DNA from: Diprion similis
Lineage: Eukaryota > Arthropoda > Insecta > Hymenoptera > Diprionidae
Assembly: GCF_021155765.1 (NCBI RefSeq)
Contig: NC_060110.1
Location: 16,700,001-16,764,000 of the forward strand
DNA length: 64,000 nt
Reading direction: 5' to 3'
The position numbers and the translations under genes are program-made. Under the pieces are notes generated by a model that was given only the letters and a program-made list of their open reading frames with translations, searched no databases and was not told the DNA's origin. Of this stretch, positions 26,758 to 39,800 are shown piece by piece; the first letter of the stretch is position 1; every line of letters begins with the position of its first letter.

Positions 26758-27310
26758 AAATGATTATTTCAACCAGTCAGAAACGCTATGCGAGCTGCGC
26801 GCAATCCGATCAAATATTTACTAAAATTCCGTAGCACACGGCCGTTGGCTTCAGTCAACGACACGGCTTGACCGTAAAATTCGTTGTAAATTTAAATGAA
26901 TTTCTAATGTTTGTAAATTACTCAGTTTCGACCACTTCGGTGACACTTTGCTATGGAAAATACGCACCGTGTAATACACTACTTTCGTGATGCTAAATAC
27001 GACAGAGTATTAATCGGTTATCGACATACGTCTACATTACAACGCACTCACCGTCTCGGCACCTCGAAAATTATTTTCAAAAACCCCAATCGACCCTCAC
27101 TCAGGCTCCTGTGGAGGATAGCGCTTACCTTTGATTACCGAATTGCCGTCGTCCACGGCGTCAGGCGTTTTCAGGAAGTAAAGCGTTAACTACTTCCTGA
27201 GAGCGACATTAAGGCTGAATTGAAACGAGGTTGACTCTGTGTCTGCCGGTACGCGAGTGTGGTGATATTTGATTTAATTCTAATAACGATATCAAATGGT
27301 TATTTAAAAA
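26758..27310. promoter_or_regulatory. Upstream region of INTS2, possibly bidirectional
   Basis: About 550 bp separate the INTS2 start codon from the divergent candidate exon. The stretch is more GC-balanced than the flanks and contains no supported frame. It includes a perfect ten-base inverted repeat with ETS-type cores at 27171-27200. No clear TATA box is seen in the expected place. Confidence 0.4.
27171..27200. promoter_or_regulatory. Perfect inverted repeat with paired GGAAGT (ETS-like) cores
   Basis: TCAGGAAGTA and its exact reverse complement TACTTCCTGA are separated by ten bases, about 110 bp upstream of the INTS2 start codon. GGAAGT is the core bound by ETS/GABP factors, which often act on housekeeping promoters as paired sites. 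The symmetry is seen directly; binding is inferred. Confidence 0.4.
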
Positions 27311-30300
27311 ATGCCAACGAACACTGCAGTGTCGCCCCGAGTTTTCACCGCGATACAAAATGTTCATATCAAAGAGTTATCGACATGCTCTCAGAAAGAA
27401 ATAAGACCAATTCTACCCTGTTTGGTTAGGATGAGCTTGATTTCACCCTTGGACATCACAAAAGAGTGCGCGGAAGGGAGAAAAGAAATATTAACAATAT
27501 TATCCGGAATCGAGTTGGTTAATTCCATCGTGGCTCTACTATCGATAGACTTTCACGCGTTAGAAACTGACGTTCGTAAAGAACAACAATTAAGGTTAGT
27601 TTTCATCAGGCTAGGTTATCCCAAACTTCTGTCATAGATGTTTGGCACGTGAGCAATAAAAACAAAATCTACTTACTGAAATTCTTTCTTATCTGTATTT
27701 TTCAAAACATTCACGGAAACCTGAGAATGTTCGAATAACAGATCCGAACAATTGTGTTGTCATACTTCTATTTGTACAATCACCTCATTTCATTTTAATG
27801 GAAATGGATATGTTAAATGTTATAATGTGCATTACACTGTATCCATTTTAATGAAAATGGATATGCTAAATGTTATAATAATGTGCATTACGATTTTTCT
27901 GTGAAAATACACTAGGAACAAAAAATGTTTGGATCAAAGACACATTACCTATGTGTATTCGGAATAACATAACTGTGTTTCACTTACTCGAAAGGCTTGC
28001 TACACTCTATTTCAATCGAAGTGAAAGAGGAAATTCTAAGTCACGTTGTGGTAACTTGATTGATTTAATTTTATTTGTTTCAGACAAAAACTTGGAAGTG
28101 TTCAAAGCGACAGCATTCTTGCTCAGTCATTACAGAGCGGATTAGCATTGGAATTCGAACGCAGTGACTCTACTCGCAGACTACGATTAGTACTCAGTGA
28201 GATTCTCTTTATAGCGTCTCAGATACAAGAGCTCCACAGAAATCAAGAGTTTCAGATCAAGCAATCAGATTTGTTTGATAATGCAGTTTACATGGAAGAA
28301 ATAAGCGATGTTATTTGCATAGCCCTAGCAGAACTCCCTGCTCTATTGTCGATTTTAGACATAGCAGAAACTTTGTTACACGTTAAACATGGTCCAGAAA
28401 TAATTTGCTGGATCGTAGCCAACAGTCCAGACAGTTTTGCAGAGGTTTGTGCTCACCTGATCGCCAATGGAGAGAGACAAGAAGAATCTGCCTTAGGTCG
28501 AATTCGCACTCAGGCTTTAACCATGCTATGCCAAATGAATCCCAGCCAGGCTTTAGCTGTTAGAGCAAAATGCGTTGAATTATGCCGCATGCCTGCACTT
28601 GCCATAACTCTAAGCCTTGAACATGAGAATATCGATAACTTACAACCAGAAAGCGACATGGTTGCTTTCGTGTCTGGATTGTTGCTTGGAAATGATCAGC
28701 AAGTAAGAACGTGGATCGCGATGTTTGTTAGGAATGGTCAGAAACGAAAATGGGAGTCCCATACTGCTCTGCAATCTCTTAGAGAAGAACTGCTCAGAAG
28801 ACTACAGGCAATTACTTCCCACAGCTCAGACAGTCAGTTGGCTGAGTCTTACGTTGTTCAAGCCAGTGCCTTACTCAGACTTTATTGCGCGCTAAGAGGA
28901 ATCGGCGGGATAAAATTCCAGGATGACGAAGTTGCCATGATAGTCCAACTATTGACCTCTCATCCCCCACCGTCTCCAGCTGGGGTCAGATTCGTGTCTT
29001 TGGGATTATGCATGCTAATTGCTTGCCCTTCACTGATAGGACACAGTAATCTTGAAAAACGTAGCATAGAATGGGTGCAGTGGCTTGTCAGAGAAGAAGT
29101 TTACTTCGAAAGTACAAGCGGCGTGTCTGCCAGCTTTGGCGAAATGTTACTTCTGATGGCTATTCATTTCCACAGCAATCAGCTATCCGCTATTTGCGAG
29201 TTGGTCTGCGCTACTTTAGGCATGAAAATACCCATCAGACCAAATAATCTCACTAGAATGAAACAGATATTCACACAAGAAATATTCACTGAACAGGTTG
29301 TCACATCTCACGCAGTCAAGGTCCCTGTTACAGCAAATCTGAGCGCAAACATCCCTGGGTTTTTGCCTGTGCACTGCATACATCAGTTGCTAAAATCGAG
29401 AGCTTTTGCCAAACACAAAGTACCAATTAAAAATTGGATTTATCGTCAAATATGTGACAGTGTACCTCCCCTACATCCTGTCCTACCAGCTCTGGTGGAG
29501 GTTTATGTTAATTCAATTTTAGTCACAACCAACAAAACGTCTGAACATACCAATAAACCAATTACAGAAGATGAAATTAGAAGAGTATTCCAGAACAGTG
29601 TTTTCGGAGCAAATTTTGATCCAAAAAAATCTGTTTTAAATATTGCCGATATGGAAAATGATTACATGGATGTCGACACCTCAAAACCATCCCTAACGTC
29701 GCAACTGTTACTATTGTATTATTTATTGTTGTACGAGGATGTGAGATTATCAAATATGCACAATTTCATATCACAGGGTAAAAAAGTGAAGTCGTATTCG
29801 ACCGAGTTCTTGTCTGAGTTGCCCATAAAATATCTCTTGCAACAAGTTCAAAGGGATCAAATGAGTTATGCAGGCTTATTTTCTCCACTCCTGAGGCTCT
29901 TAGCCACACATTTTCCACATCTGTCGCTGGTGGATGACTGGTTGGACGAAGAGATGATAAACATAGACTCTATGACAGCTAATTACGACAATGTTGTAAT
30001 TAATGATGTAGCAATTATCGAGGCATTTGGACATATTGAAACTTGCCCATCCCGAACGGGAAGATTACTACGTCAGCTTATAGACATGAAGCCTACAGAC
30101 ATTTGGCCACATGCGGAGACCATTATACACTTCTTCAAAGCAATATTGGACAATAAAGTACCAAGATATATTCAAGGTATAAAAAGTATTTCACAGTGAT
30201 TCCTAAATAAATCTTACCGCAAAATAATGTACATAGAATGTTGAAAATCCTAATGCTCAATTTCATTTTTCAGAACTGTATAAACAAGTCTGGTTAAGAT

Positions 30301-31934
30301 TGAACACTGTATTACCACGGTGCCTTTGGGTACTATCGATCAATGCGTTAATCATTGAAAACACAATGGTTAGGAATGTATTCCTCACACAAGAAAACAT
30401 AGTGCTTGATCCACTGCAAGTTTTGCGATGCCACACAAGAGTTTTCAGATGTGCACCTGTCTTATCAGTTATTCTGCGGTAAGAAATATGGACTTTTCAT
30501 TCCAGCCTACTGCAGCCCACCGTAATCAGTTTTCAATGCCCGCTTCTTTGATGTTTTGCAGAAGTATTGTAAAGTATTATTTCAGTTTAACGGACGTTTG
30601 TACGAATTGTTTTTCGTACTTTCAACATTTGCTCATGACATTATTTCTCAAAATTTGGATCTAATTGCATTGAAAAATTTTCATCAATTTGTAATTCACA
30701 GATACAAATTCTTAACATACATAACTTTGATGAATAAAACGGTATACCGATATAAATCCGCATAGCAGAAGATTGAGAAATCAAAGAAAGAAGCATCGTT
30801 AAAGGCCGAGTTGACCAAAAATGCATATCATTATGAATTAGAAACTGATTTGATTTTTTTCTGTACTCCAACAGTATTTTGCAAGCAACATTAGCTGCAT
30901 CTCGATCTCAGTTATCTAGACATATGCAGGACAGACCCTTGACAGAAAAAATAGGTCAGCTAACAAGCGAAGCTGAAAGAGAGGATCTACGAACTGCGCT
31001 GGTTGCAGGGCAAGAGAGTGCAGCAGTGCAAATTCTTTTAGAAGCCTGCTTAGAAACAGAAGAAGATCGTCAAGTGCCTGGTCAAATGTGGTCTCTAAGG
31101 GAAATACGAAGTGTTGTTTGTTCATACCTTCATCAAGTTTTTATTGCTGATCCTTCACTAGCAAAACTAGTGCATTTTCAAGTGAGTATACTTTTTTTTT
31201 GCACCCTGGGTTAACCCATCAATTCCATTGAATGATTATGGCTATACCTTGAGAGATTACCATTGAGTAATCGAATACGAGAATAAAACATTTGAACAAA
31301 ACTAAAATGCTTTGTGTACCTGAATAAGCTCCAAATATCTACTTAGCTAGTTAAATTTTGCCACTGACTTCATGGTGTATCCTGTGACAATCCCTGGAAA
31401 TTAATTGAGACATTTTTTTATCGGTTTTCAGCCTATGTAAATTAAATTAAATATTCTAAGCATCCTTATTTCTGTTTTCAGGGATATCCAAGAGAGCTGT
31501 TACCAATTACTGTTTCCGGTATTCCCTCTATGCACATTTGTCTCGATTGGATACCAGAGTTGCTGTCGCAGCCTGAACCAGAAAAGCAAGTATTTGCTGT
31601 TGACCTAGCATCCCATTTGGCCGTTCAGTATGCCCTACCAAAAGCTCTGAGCGTATCACGGCTAGCTATTAATACACTGGCAACTTTATTAGGAGTATTG
31701 CCAGCTAAAGGTAGAGTGTTGTTATTCATGCCTGTTTTACCGGCTCTTACAAGAATCTGCTTGGCATTTCCGCCTTTGGCCGAAGATACAACTGCTTTAT
31801 TGTTACAACTTGGACGAGTTAGTGTGGCCCAAGCAGCCCTCGGAGATAAATCCGCAGAAATATTATGCCGCGAAGTCAACAAAACGTTTGCTGCCTTGCT
31901 GCAAAAAGCAATTCTCCAATCGAGAGTATTCTAA
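27311..31934 (+). CDS. IntS2: Integrator complex subunit 2
   Basis: INTS2 is a structural subunit of the nuclear Integrator complex, which cleaves snRNA 3' ends and attenuates paused RNA polymerase II transcripts. Five exons: 27311-27594, 28084-30176, 30274-30478, 30875-31181 and 31482-31934, giving 1113 aa (human about 1200). All introns are GT-AG and the total length is a multiple of three. The N-terminal stretch ILPCLVRMSLISP...LSGIELVNSIVALLSIDFHALE continues across intron 1 into QKLGSVQSDSIL and LEFERSDSTRRLRLVLSE, a line-by-line match to animal INTS2. Later landmarks are LYKQVWLRLNTVLPR and PGQMWSLREIRSVVCSYLHQ. The protein is helical-repeat-like, with no catalytic motif or membrane segment. 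The Met at 28148 is internal and not the start. It converges with hep downstream. Confidence 0.96.
27791..27891. repeat. Tandem duplication of about 47 bp in INTS2 intron 1
   Basis: Two adjacent copies (27791-27835 and 27844-27891) share CATTTTAATG, AATGGATATG and ATGTTATAAT...GTGCATTAC. They differ by a few substitutions and a three-base insertion. The pair is intronic and looks like a simple local duplication. Confidence 0.85.
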
Positions 31935-32067
31935 ATTGTACCATAGATATGAAATGAGTTGTACATACATTTTGTATACATATTATCATTGATAATATAA
32001 AAATATAAATTAATATTGAACGGAAGTACCTTTTGTATTTATAAAGACAAATTCAATTTTATATATT

Positions 32068-32100
32068 GTGTGTGTGTGTGTGCGCGCGCGTGCGTGCGCA
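32068..32100. repeat. (GT)n/(GC)n microsatellite
   Basis: An alternating purine-pyrimidine run passes from TG repeats into CG repeats. It lies in the INTS2 3' region, is likely length-polymorphic and could adopt Z-DNA. Confidence 0.85.
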
Positions 32101-32163
32101 CAGTTTAAGCGGTGAAACTTTATTACAAAATTCGGATTGTATACAAACTACCTCTTCACCGAT

Positions 32164-32169
32164 AATAAA
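32164..32169 (+). terminator. Candidate poly(A) signal AATAAA for INTS2
   Basis: First canonical AATAAA after the INTS2 stop codon, about 230 bp downstream. Position is plausible; use is inferred. Confidence 0.35.
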
Positions 32170-33820
32170 ACATCTACTGAATTGTACAGTTTACTTCCTT
32201 GGATTTTTGAACGTACGTCACCCAGGGGAATACCTATTTTTTGTATGCTTCTGTCCAACAAACTAATATAAAATGGAACATGTCAATTAGTACGATAGGC
32301 ACATTTCATATAAAACAGAGTGTCGTATAAATATAAGTTTATTTACATTGCAACAAATCCTTTTGTGGAATAACCGACAAAAGTGATTACGAGCGTAGAC
32401 TTGATCGTAGTTAATATTACTAATATTGTTTAAAAATAATAATTACATCCTGCTAGCTGCCACGCCTTTCCTTTAAGTAATATACAATGAAATTTATAGC
32501 GCTGAAGAGACGTGGAGCTTGTGCTTACTTATAGGAGCCAGTCGATGGTCCTTGTGATTTGGTTTGCGTTCAATTGCTCAAAAATAAATTTACAATTGGA
32601 ATTAAAAATTTATTAGTTGTTATCCAATCAGAACACTATTACCATGTGCTGAAACTGGCGAAGGAGTTCAACGTGTTCTTTTTCATTGCTCGAAATTATA
32701 GAAATAAGAAAATGTGTAGTCAAGTGTAGAACAATGTTCTGGTAAAAGGTGCTGAAAGCCAGTACACGTGGTTTGAAAAAACTAAACGTGGCTTGAACTT
32801 TGCATACGCCACTTTCTGTATCTGAGATTTATAAAATAAATAGAAGGTATACGTTCAGGCTAAATTTCACTCTCCAGGACTGACTTAGATTTTTCGTAGC
32901 ACAATAACTCGTGATTAAAAATAATTAGCGAGTGTCGGCCTACGGGAAATTGATAGCGATTCGCTGCTACGAATCTTGATGGAGATTTTGATTTTACTAG
33001 AATTCGAATTTTGAACGTTGTCAATTATTGAAAGCAGTTTTTTCCTGTACCAGGGCTGGTAGTAACCAAGCCAACTGAAACTAAACTGAAGGTGAGTTTC
33101 ATAGCTGTGCTCTGTGAACTCGCTTTACTCTATCAAAATATTTTCAAACAGCGAAGCATGCACAGTAAGAATGTTAACCACCCCAAGCTGCAGAGCAAAA
33201 TTATAGAATCCTTCAGAAATAACAATTAGTAATGAATTTGTGAAAACCGTTACATATATCCAAAAGTTTTTTGGAAGAAAATAATATTGTTCAAACTGAC
33301 AGGAAGTAATATTTGATAGAAGTATTTAATTTATGGTATATCAATGAAAATCATAAAATAGTATTGCACTAAAAAAGTAACATAAGTTTTGTAAAATAAC
33401 CAAAGTTATTACGAATTACTTCCTACCAGCCGTGCACTTAGCACTTACACAACGTAATAAAAACGAAAATAAATATAAATACAAAAATTCATTATACCAC
33501 TTCATTTCGACAATTGCTGCGCAATGCAAAATTAATGTTTTACAATTTTCAGCGACTCTGCCAAGTATAAAAATTTACCAATTGTCACCGTAATTTTAAG
33601 AGCTGTAATAAACTTCAAGTATAAAAGGTTAATTTTTAGTGCGCGATAGCCAAACGACTCATTTGATTCCGCTATGGTTGCACCACTTTGTACATAGGCT
33701 GCTCAGCAGACAGTTGAGTGTAATATTGAGTGTAATATCCGTCGAAATCGTACGTCAAATTGGCAGAGTAATATATTGTATGGCACTGATAAGAGACCAA
33801 GTCTTCATAGATGTAATGGG

Positions 33821-36800
33821 TTATGTGGGTGGTGGCCTTCTTTGGGGTTCAGGAGTATAATGTAAACGGGTGCGCATGTGTTGCGGACTTCCAGGAACCG
33901 AGTTGCTTTCAGAAAGTCTTCTAGGTGGCGGCTGTGGGGGTGATGGCGACACATACCTGAAACATAAAAATTATAATAGTTCTGATTTTTTGCACTTGCG
34001 ATTAGCTTGACTTTAATACATTTCATTGTTTAACACCTCTCAAACATTTCTTAATATCATTTGCCCGCTATGATTATCAGATCTGAACAATTCCACATAA
34101 TCTTTGAAATGTTAAAAAATATCAACTATCCTAATGAACTACAGTAGAACCTCGATTTTCCGAACCAATTGGGACCGAGACTAATTCGGATAATCACAAG
34201 TTTGGATAATCGAAACATAGTTTTTTTGGAGAAGGGATCATAAACAACATTTCTTTACATAAAGACAGTAGATATGTATTAAATTTATACATTTATATTA
34301 ACGTGTAAATATATATTTCAACCATCTGAAAAATGTTGTGTGATTTTTTCATAAATTTTATAAAATTGTTAATTTTCGATTAGCTCGAACTCGAAGTGCA
34401 CTGTTGAGTGCGGTTTTAGCAATACTGAGCAACAATGAATCTTCCGCGCCAACATTCGCATAATTGAGTGTTTGAATAAACTAAGTCATCATTCGGATAA
34501 TCGAGGTTCTACTGTATGAGAGAAATATTTCAGAACATTACCTTCTGGAAAATGAAGGTGATGATGGATCCGTAATATTTCTTCTGAGTGCAAGCGGAGA
34601 TTCTCCACGATTAAATCTTGGAGGAGGTTCCGGAGAAGGCGCACGGTCGCTCCCAAGTCTAAGCCGAACGTAGGAAGCGAATCGTTTTTTCGCTGATTCC
34701 TTGCATATTCCCTGACCCTGTGTAAGAGGTGGAGAAGTTTCTTGCTTGCGCTGATGGTGCTGGTGAGCATAGCGTGATATCAATAATTGTGGACTAGTAG
34801 AACCCTGGGCTGGTGGCTCAGATGGAAATCTAGGAACCCAAACACCGTTAACTTAGATTAACTATTAGAAGAGTTGGTTTTTCTTTCCTTTATCACAATA
34901 AAAATATTGAAATTTGGGGACGTTGTGAATGACCAAATCTCATACTAAGTATGGTATCAAACATGTTCAATTCATAAGACATAATAAACATTTGATAATG
35001 ATGTATAATGTTGGTGAAACTTGCCTTTTTCGACTAACCAAAGGACTTCCATATATATCCTGAATTGGCGGATGAGTTTGAGGCGACTGATGTCTAACTC
35101 TCTGTTGCATAAAGGGTGAATATTTTCCACCCTCATTAGTAGGTTGAACAACTCCTGGAGGGTCAACATTTTCTCGTCTCCATGGTGAATAATCGCGAGC
35201 AAAAGGACTTAAAGATCTCGAAATACCTTGCCAACGATCCCTACTTCCATCTCGTTCTTCTAATTTTGAAGAAAACGGTGAGTAAGGTCTGTTTCTTGTT
35301 TCCGAAAAATTGGGGTCTTGCCTGAACGGAGAAAACGGTCCGCCTTGACCATTTGTTGGATTGATCTCTGAGACAGGTTTACTGAATGGATCACAACTTT
35401 GATCAGTGCCTTTGGATTGTTGTCGAAAAGGTGAAAATTGCCTGTTTACGTTTGAATCCAAGCTTTCTCCTGATTCTTTGGTAGTTGGTGCTGAGAATGG
35501 ACTAGCAATTTCCTTTCTTCTTAACGCATATGGACTATACGGGACATGACTCGAACCATTTTCACTACTTTGGCGTTGGTGAAAGGGTACGAAACTGGAA
35601 TTTTGTAGTTCTTTGGTGATACCACTTCGTAGGAACGCTGGAACTTCAGAGTGTGTTCTAAGATGAGCCGTCTGTTTCAATGATACATGTCCGGAAATCC
35701 GTGGCGGCCCTCCCGGTGGCCTGCAACTAAATTATATTTTACTAAAAAATCTGAGCATCCCATTTATTCTATATTGCACACAGACCACTCAGCGACAGGG
35801 CCGGTATGCCCAAATTAGGAATCTTCGAAGATTCAATGATCAATTTGAAGTTAATTTCGTACGAATATGATTCTTACTGTGGCATCTATCAAATTTCTCC
35901 AAATATTTTAGAAATTGGTGAAGAACCCAGTTTCCATTTTATACTCATGTCAGACCATGTCGCTGGGGGGTTGATATTTTAAATACAAATATATACTTAA
36001 TTTGACAATATTGTAAAATTTTGTTAGTCTTAATTTACAATTAAATTTATAATCACTTCTGTTAGTGTTTACTAAGGTAATGAAATAACTATTTATTTAT
36101 TAACATTTTTCTCTTAACTCACACTCATCAATCCGTTTACTTGTACTTTACAAAGGAATATCCTTACATAAGATTTCACCCTAGGTATTAAGAAATAGGA
36201 TTAGAAGCTAAAACCCATAAATTTAAAACCTAAAAGATCAACATGAAGACATACAAATTCTCTGAAATACCCGAATATTCATCTTTTGAGAAAGATATAA
36301 TAAATTGATATTTTTATTGCCCACAAAATATTACTGATGTTACAAAGCACAAGTGATTGTGATAGGTATCAATTCCGTCAATGCTTACGTTAAGTAAGAT
36401 TGTGATACCATTAAGTGAGGTGTAAAAGTCTGATCCAGATCTTGATTAATTCATCACCAATTTATCATTACCCTACAACGTAAGTAATGTTCGGCTCAAC
36501 GTTTATAAATAATTCTATTAAAAACAAAACAAAAAAAATGATTTTCCACTGTGCAAATAAAGTAAAATAACGCTTTGACAGACGAAAAATACACTAATGC
36601 AGTATATTACATTACCTTTGCACTTAATGTTATATAATCTACTCACTGACTTCATCACATTTGCATTACATACTTTTTAAAATCTTAAGGATATGAAACT
36701 GGTAAGTAAAAGTTAAAAGGTTGTTAACAATTGAAAAAAACCATGCAACACAGACAAGGGTAAAAGGATTATCTACAAATGTCAACGAATTAAGGAGCAA

Positions 36801-39800
36801 ACAAAAAAGTTTTGCATTTCAAGTCAAAAGTGAAATAGTTACATGCCAAAATGGTGTGCCTATTCTTTAAAACATTACAGTCTTCCTTACGCATCAGTAG
36901 CAACCAGACAAAATGAAATAGTAAAGAATTTTTCGAAAAAATGTCCACGTGTATTAGAGAGAATGCATAATGATTTTAATCGTCACCTATCACAGTCTTG
37001 TGAAATAAAGCAAATGCCTTGGATTTTTTTTTCACGTAAAAATAATTGACAATTTTTTTTAAAACTATCTGATTGTGAGTAAAATAATGTGTAAATGCTG
37101 TATAGAAGTTGATTCACGTAGGGGGATCAGAGACGCCTTCTCACTCTATAACCAGAACATCACTACATAGAATATAACGAAATAAACAGATAAATAAAGA
37201 CAAATGCTTACCATAAATGGGGGTTGAAGGGTGGGGTGTGTAACAGGCGCGTGCACAAACCAAACAACTGGGAGGCGAATCGAAACGAAAGTCGGGCAGA
37301 TTTTTTGGCGTTTTTGAGGTATTTTTTTTATACTTTTGGGGAATTTTAGGGTACTTTATTGAGAGGGATGGAAATAAAGGTAGGGGTGAGAAAGGGGGGA
37401 TGCTACGCTGCGCTGCCTCCCCCAAGCTCAACGCTGTAACACAATTCAACACGCACGCAAACGTTTAAGTGACTGGTTCAAATTAAATCAGGATAATATT
37501 CATAGTTTTATTATATGAAAATAATTATCAATACGAGGGTTGCAATGGGAGGTAAAAAAAATAATTAAAAAAACCTTAGAGCGATCAATATCAAATGTGA
37601 AACATATCAGTACACTAACAATTAACACACTTTTAACTAAACTCTAAGTTAAAGTTGTATCCCTACGACAACTCAGTAGTTGAGCAGATTACCAGTTATT
37701 TTCAAACCAAACCAAACATTACTATATTAGTTAGGAAAACTCATGCTATGTTTAAGACTCAAACTAATCTTCATACAGGATGTCTCATTCTTTTAGTTTT
37801 TATCTGCATAGTTCGTGAAATTTTCCGTAATATTCAATTTCACATATTTATTGAGATTTTAATACTATATGACGTTGTGAAAAAAGTTTAATGACGTCAT
37901 TTTAGTAAAATATTGATCAATCGAAATTTGGTATAAGAGAAAAAAGTTGTGAAAAGTAACGGCATTTTCAAATAGTCAGAAAATCTATTTGCTGCTCTAC
38001 TCGTACAGGAAGTTTTCAGTGAAGAGTCCCGATGAAGATAAGCAACCGAAAACACATCTTACACGTTGTAAGTATAGCCGATGAAACTTCAGTTGCCTAT
38101 CTACGAATGAGACATCGTTTGCGTCGGGACCTTTCACGGAAAAGTTGTAATACGAAAAATTTGTTAATAAAAACATGTGAGTAACTTTTTTTTTCACATT
38201 ATGTGACATGTTGCTCCTGAGTGAAAACTAGCGTTTTTAATGCTTGGAAACGGAACTATGCTAAACTCGATTTCTAACCCACATAGATTTCCTCTAAACA
38301 GCATTGAAATTTTCATATTTCCTTAAAAAGATTTCGTAAGTTCTACATAAATTCAAAAACGTCCGGTGTAGTGCTGGTAAATAAAGATATTTTTTGCAAA
38401 AAAAAGTAGGAATCTTGTTAAAATTTATTGCTGACCTTGGTTCCAATTGACGCATAACTGTCGCAAACCACTCAGAACAAGAATTAGGTGATGAAGAGCC
38501 TTCCGCCTCGACTTGTTCACAGTCGTGCTTTTTATAAAAGGCTTGTTCCATGAGCTTATGATATTTGGGCCGATGTTTATAGTTCTTAGTGAGGCAACAG
38601 CAAACAAAATGACGAAACTCTTTGGAAAAAGACGAGTCCAAAGGGAGAGAGGGAGGTTCGTCCTGTACCACCCTACTCAGAACCTGGTGATTATAGATTA
38701 TTACTTGCACAATCTCTGGCGTGGGTATTTTCAGATATATGTAGGTAATCTCATCGATATCCCACCTCAAAATCGGTTTTACAATCTCGATATGGAAACA
38801 CTCCAGTAGCTAATTCTACCAAAGTAATTCCCAGACTCCAGACATCGGCTCTTATGTCATAATCAGGTTTCGTTGGGTCGGGTGGATCTATTCTTTCGGG
38901 CTGTAGGACAAAAAGGATTCTGAGTTTTGTTTTCGTTTCCAAGTTTCATGGCCACCCTGAATTTACAGAAAATTAGAAACTCTACCGAATCAAAGACATA
39001 AAAAAAAACTTACCGCCATATAAGCTGCACATCCTGCGCTCCTGGTTTTGGCTTTACTATCAACCAAGCGACCAGATATTCCAAAGTCGCATAACTTGAC
39101 ACCCCCCGTCTCATCCAGTAGAATGTTGCTTGGTTTCACATCTCTATGGATAACCCCATGTTTTTCTTTCAGGTACGATAGCGCTTTCACTGTCTGTTCA
39201 AATACAGCAAAAAATGAAATAAATAATCAGTAAGCAAATTTCTTGATAAAAACGAGAATAAAAAATTTTATGACCGAAGAATTATGATACAGAATTGTGA
39301 GATATGAGTACAAATTACAACTGCTGAAAGCAATCTTATAAATTTTGGAGATTCAAAGGGTATTTTAATACGAAAAAAATATTGTTTTTCAAAGTTTTTA
39401 CAACGAATAATTTACAACAAAGTATGCAAGAGAAGACTGAGGATAGAAATCGCTTTATCTACAGAAAGATAGTTGATAACACTGTTTTTAAGGGACAAAG
39501 ATCACGTAGTGTTGGGATATACTACAGTAGAACCTCGATTAATTAAGCAGAGGGTAATGGAACCAGAAGCGATCTGGTTGAATGAAATTCACAAAAAATT
39601 CGAATATAATATATGTTTTTAAAATTTAAAGAATAGTTATTAATTGACTCTACATGTATCCATAACAGGTATCGTATGGATGAAAAAGTATTGCTTATAA
39701 GCGTCTCATCGTTATTATATCACTGAGAAGAAATATAACATGTTTATTTTTATCCTGGTTTAAAAAAAAGTTTTCAAATACTGATCAGTATTCACATCTT

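Larger units (their letters stand above)
31935..33820. other. Convergent 3' flanks of INTS2 and hep
   Basis: No supported reading frame. The region holds a GT/GC dinucleotide tract (32068-32100) and an AATAAA at 32164-32169 that could end INTS2. A TTTATT at 32338-32343 could be the minus-strand poly(A) signal of hep. The two transcripts would thus end close together or overlap in their 3' UTRs. Confidence 0.5.

Noticed and set aside
28148-30199. A separate 683-aa protein starting at an internal Met
   Set aside because: It is exon 2 of INTS2. The conserved protein continues upstream through a clean splice to exon 1 and downstream through three more exons.
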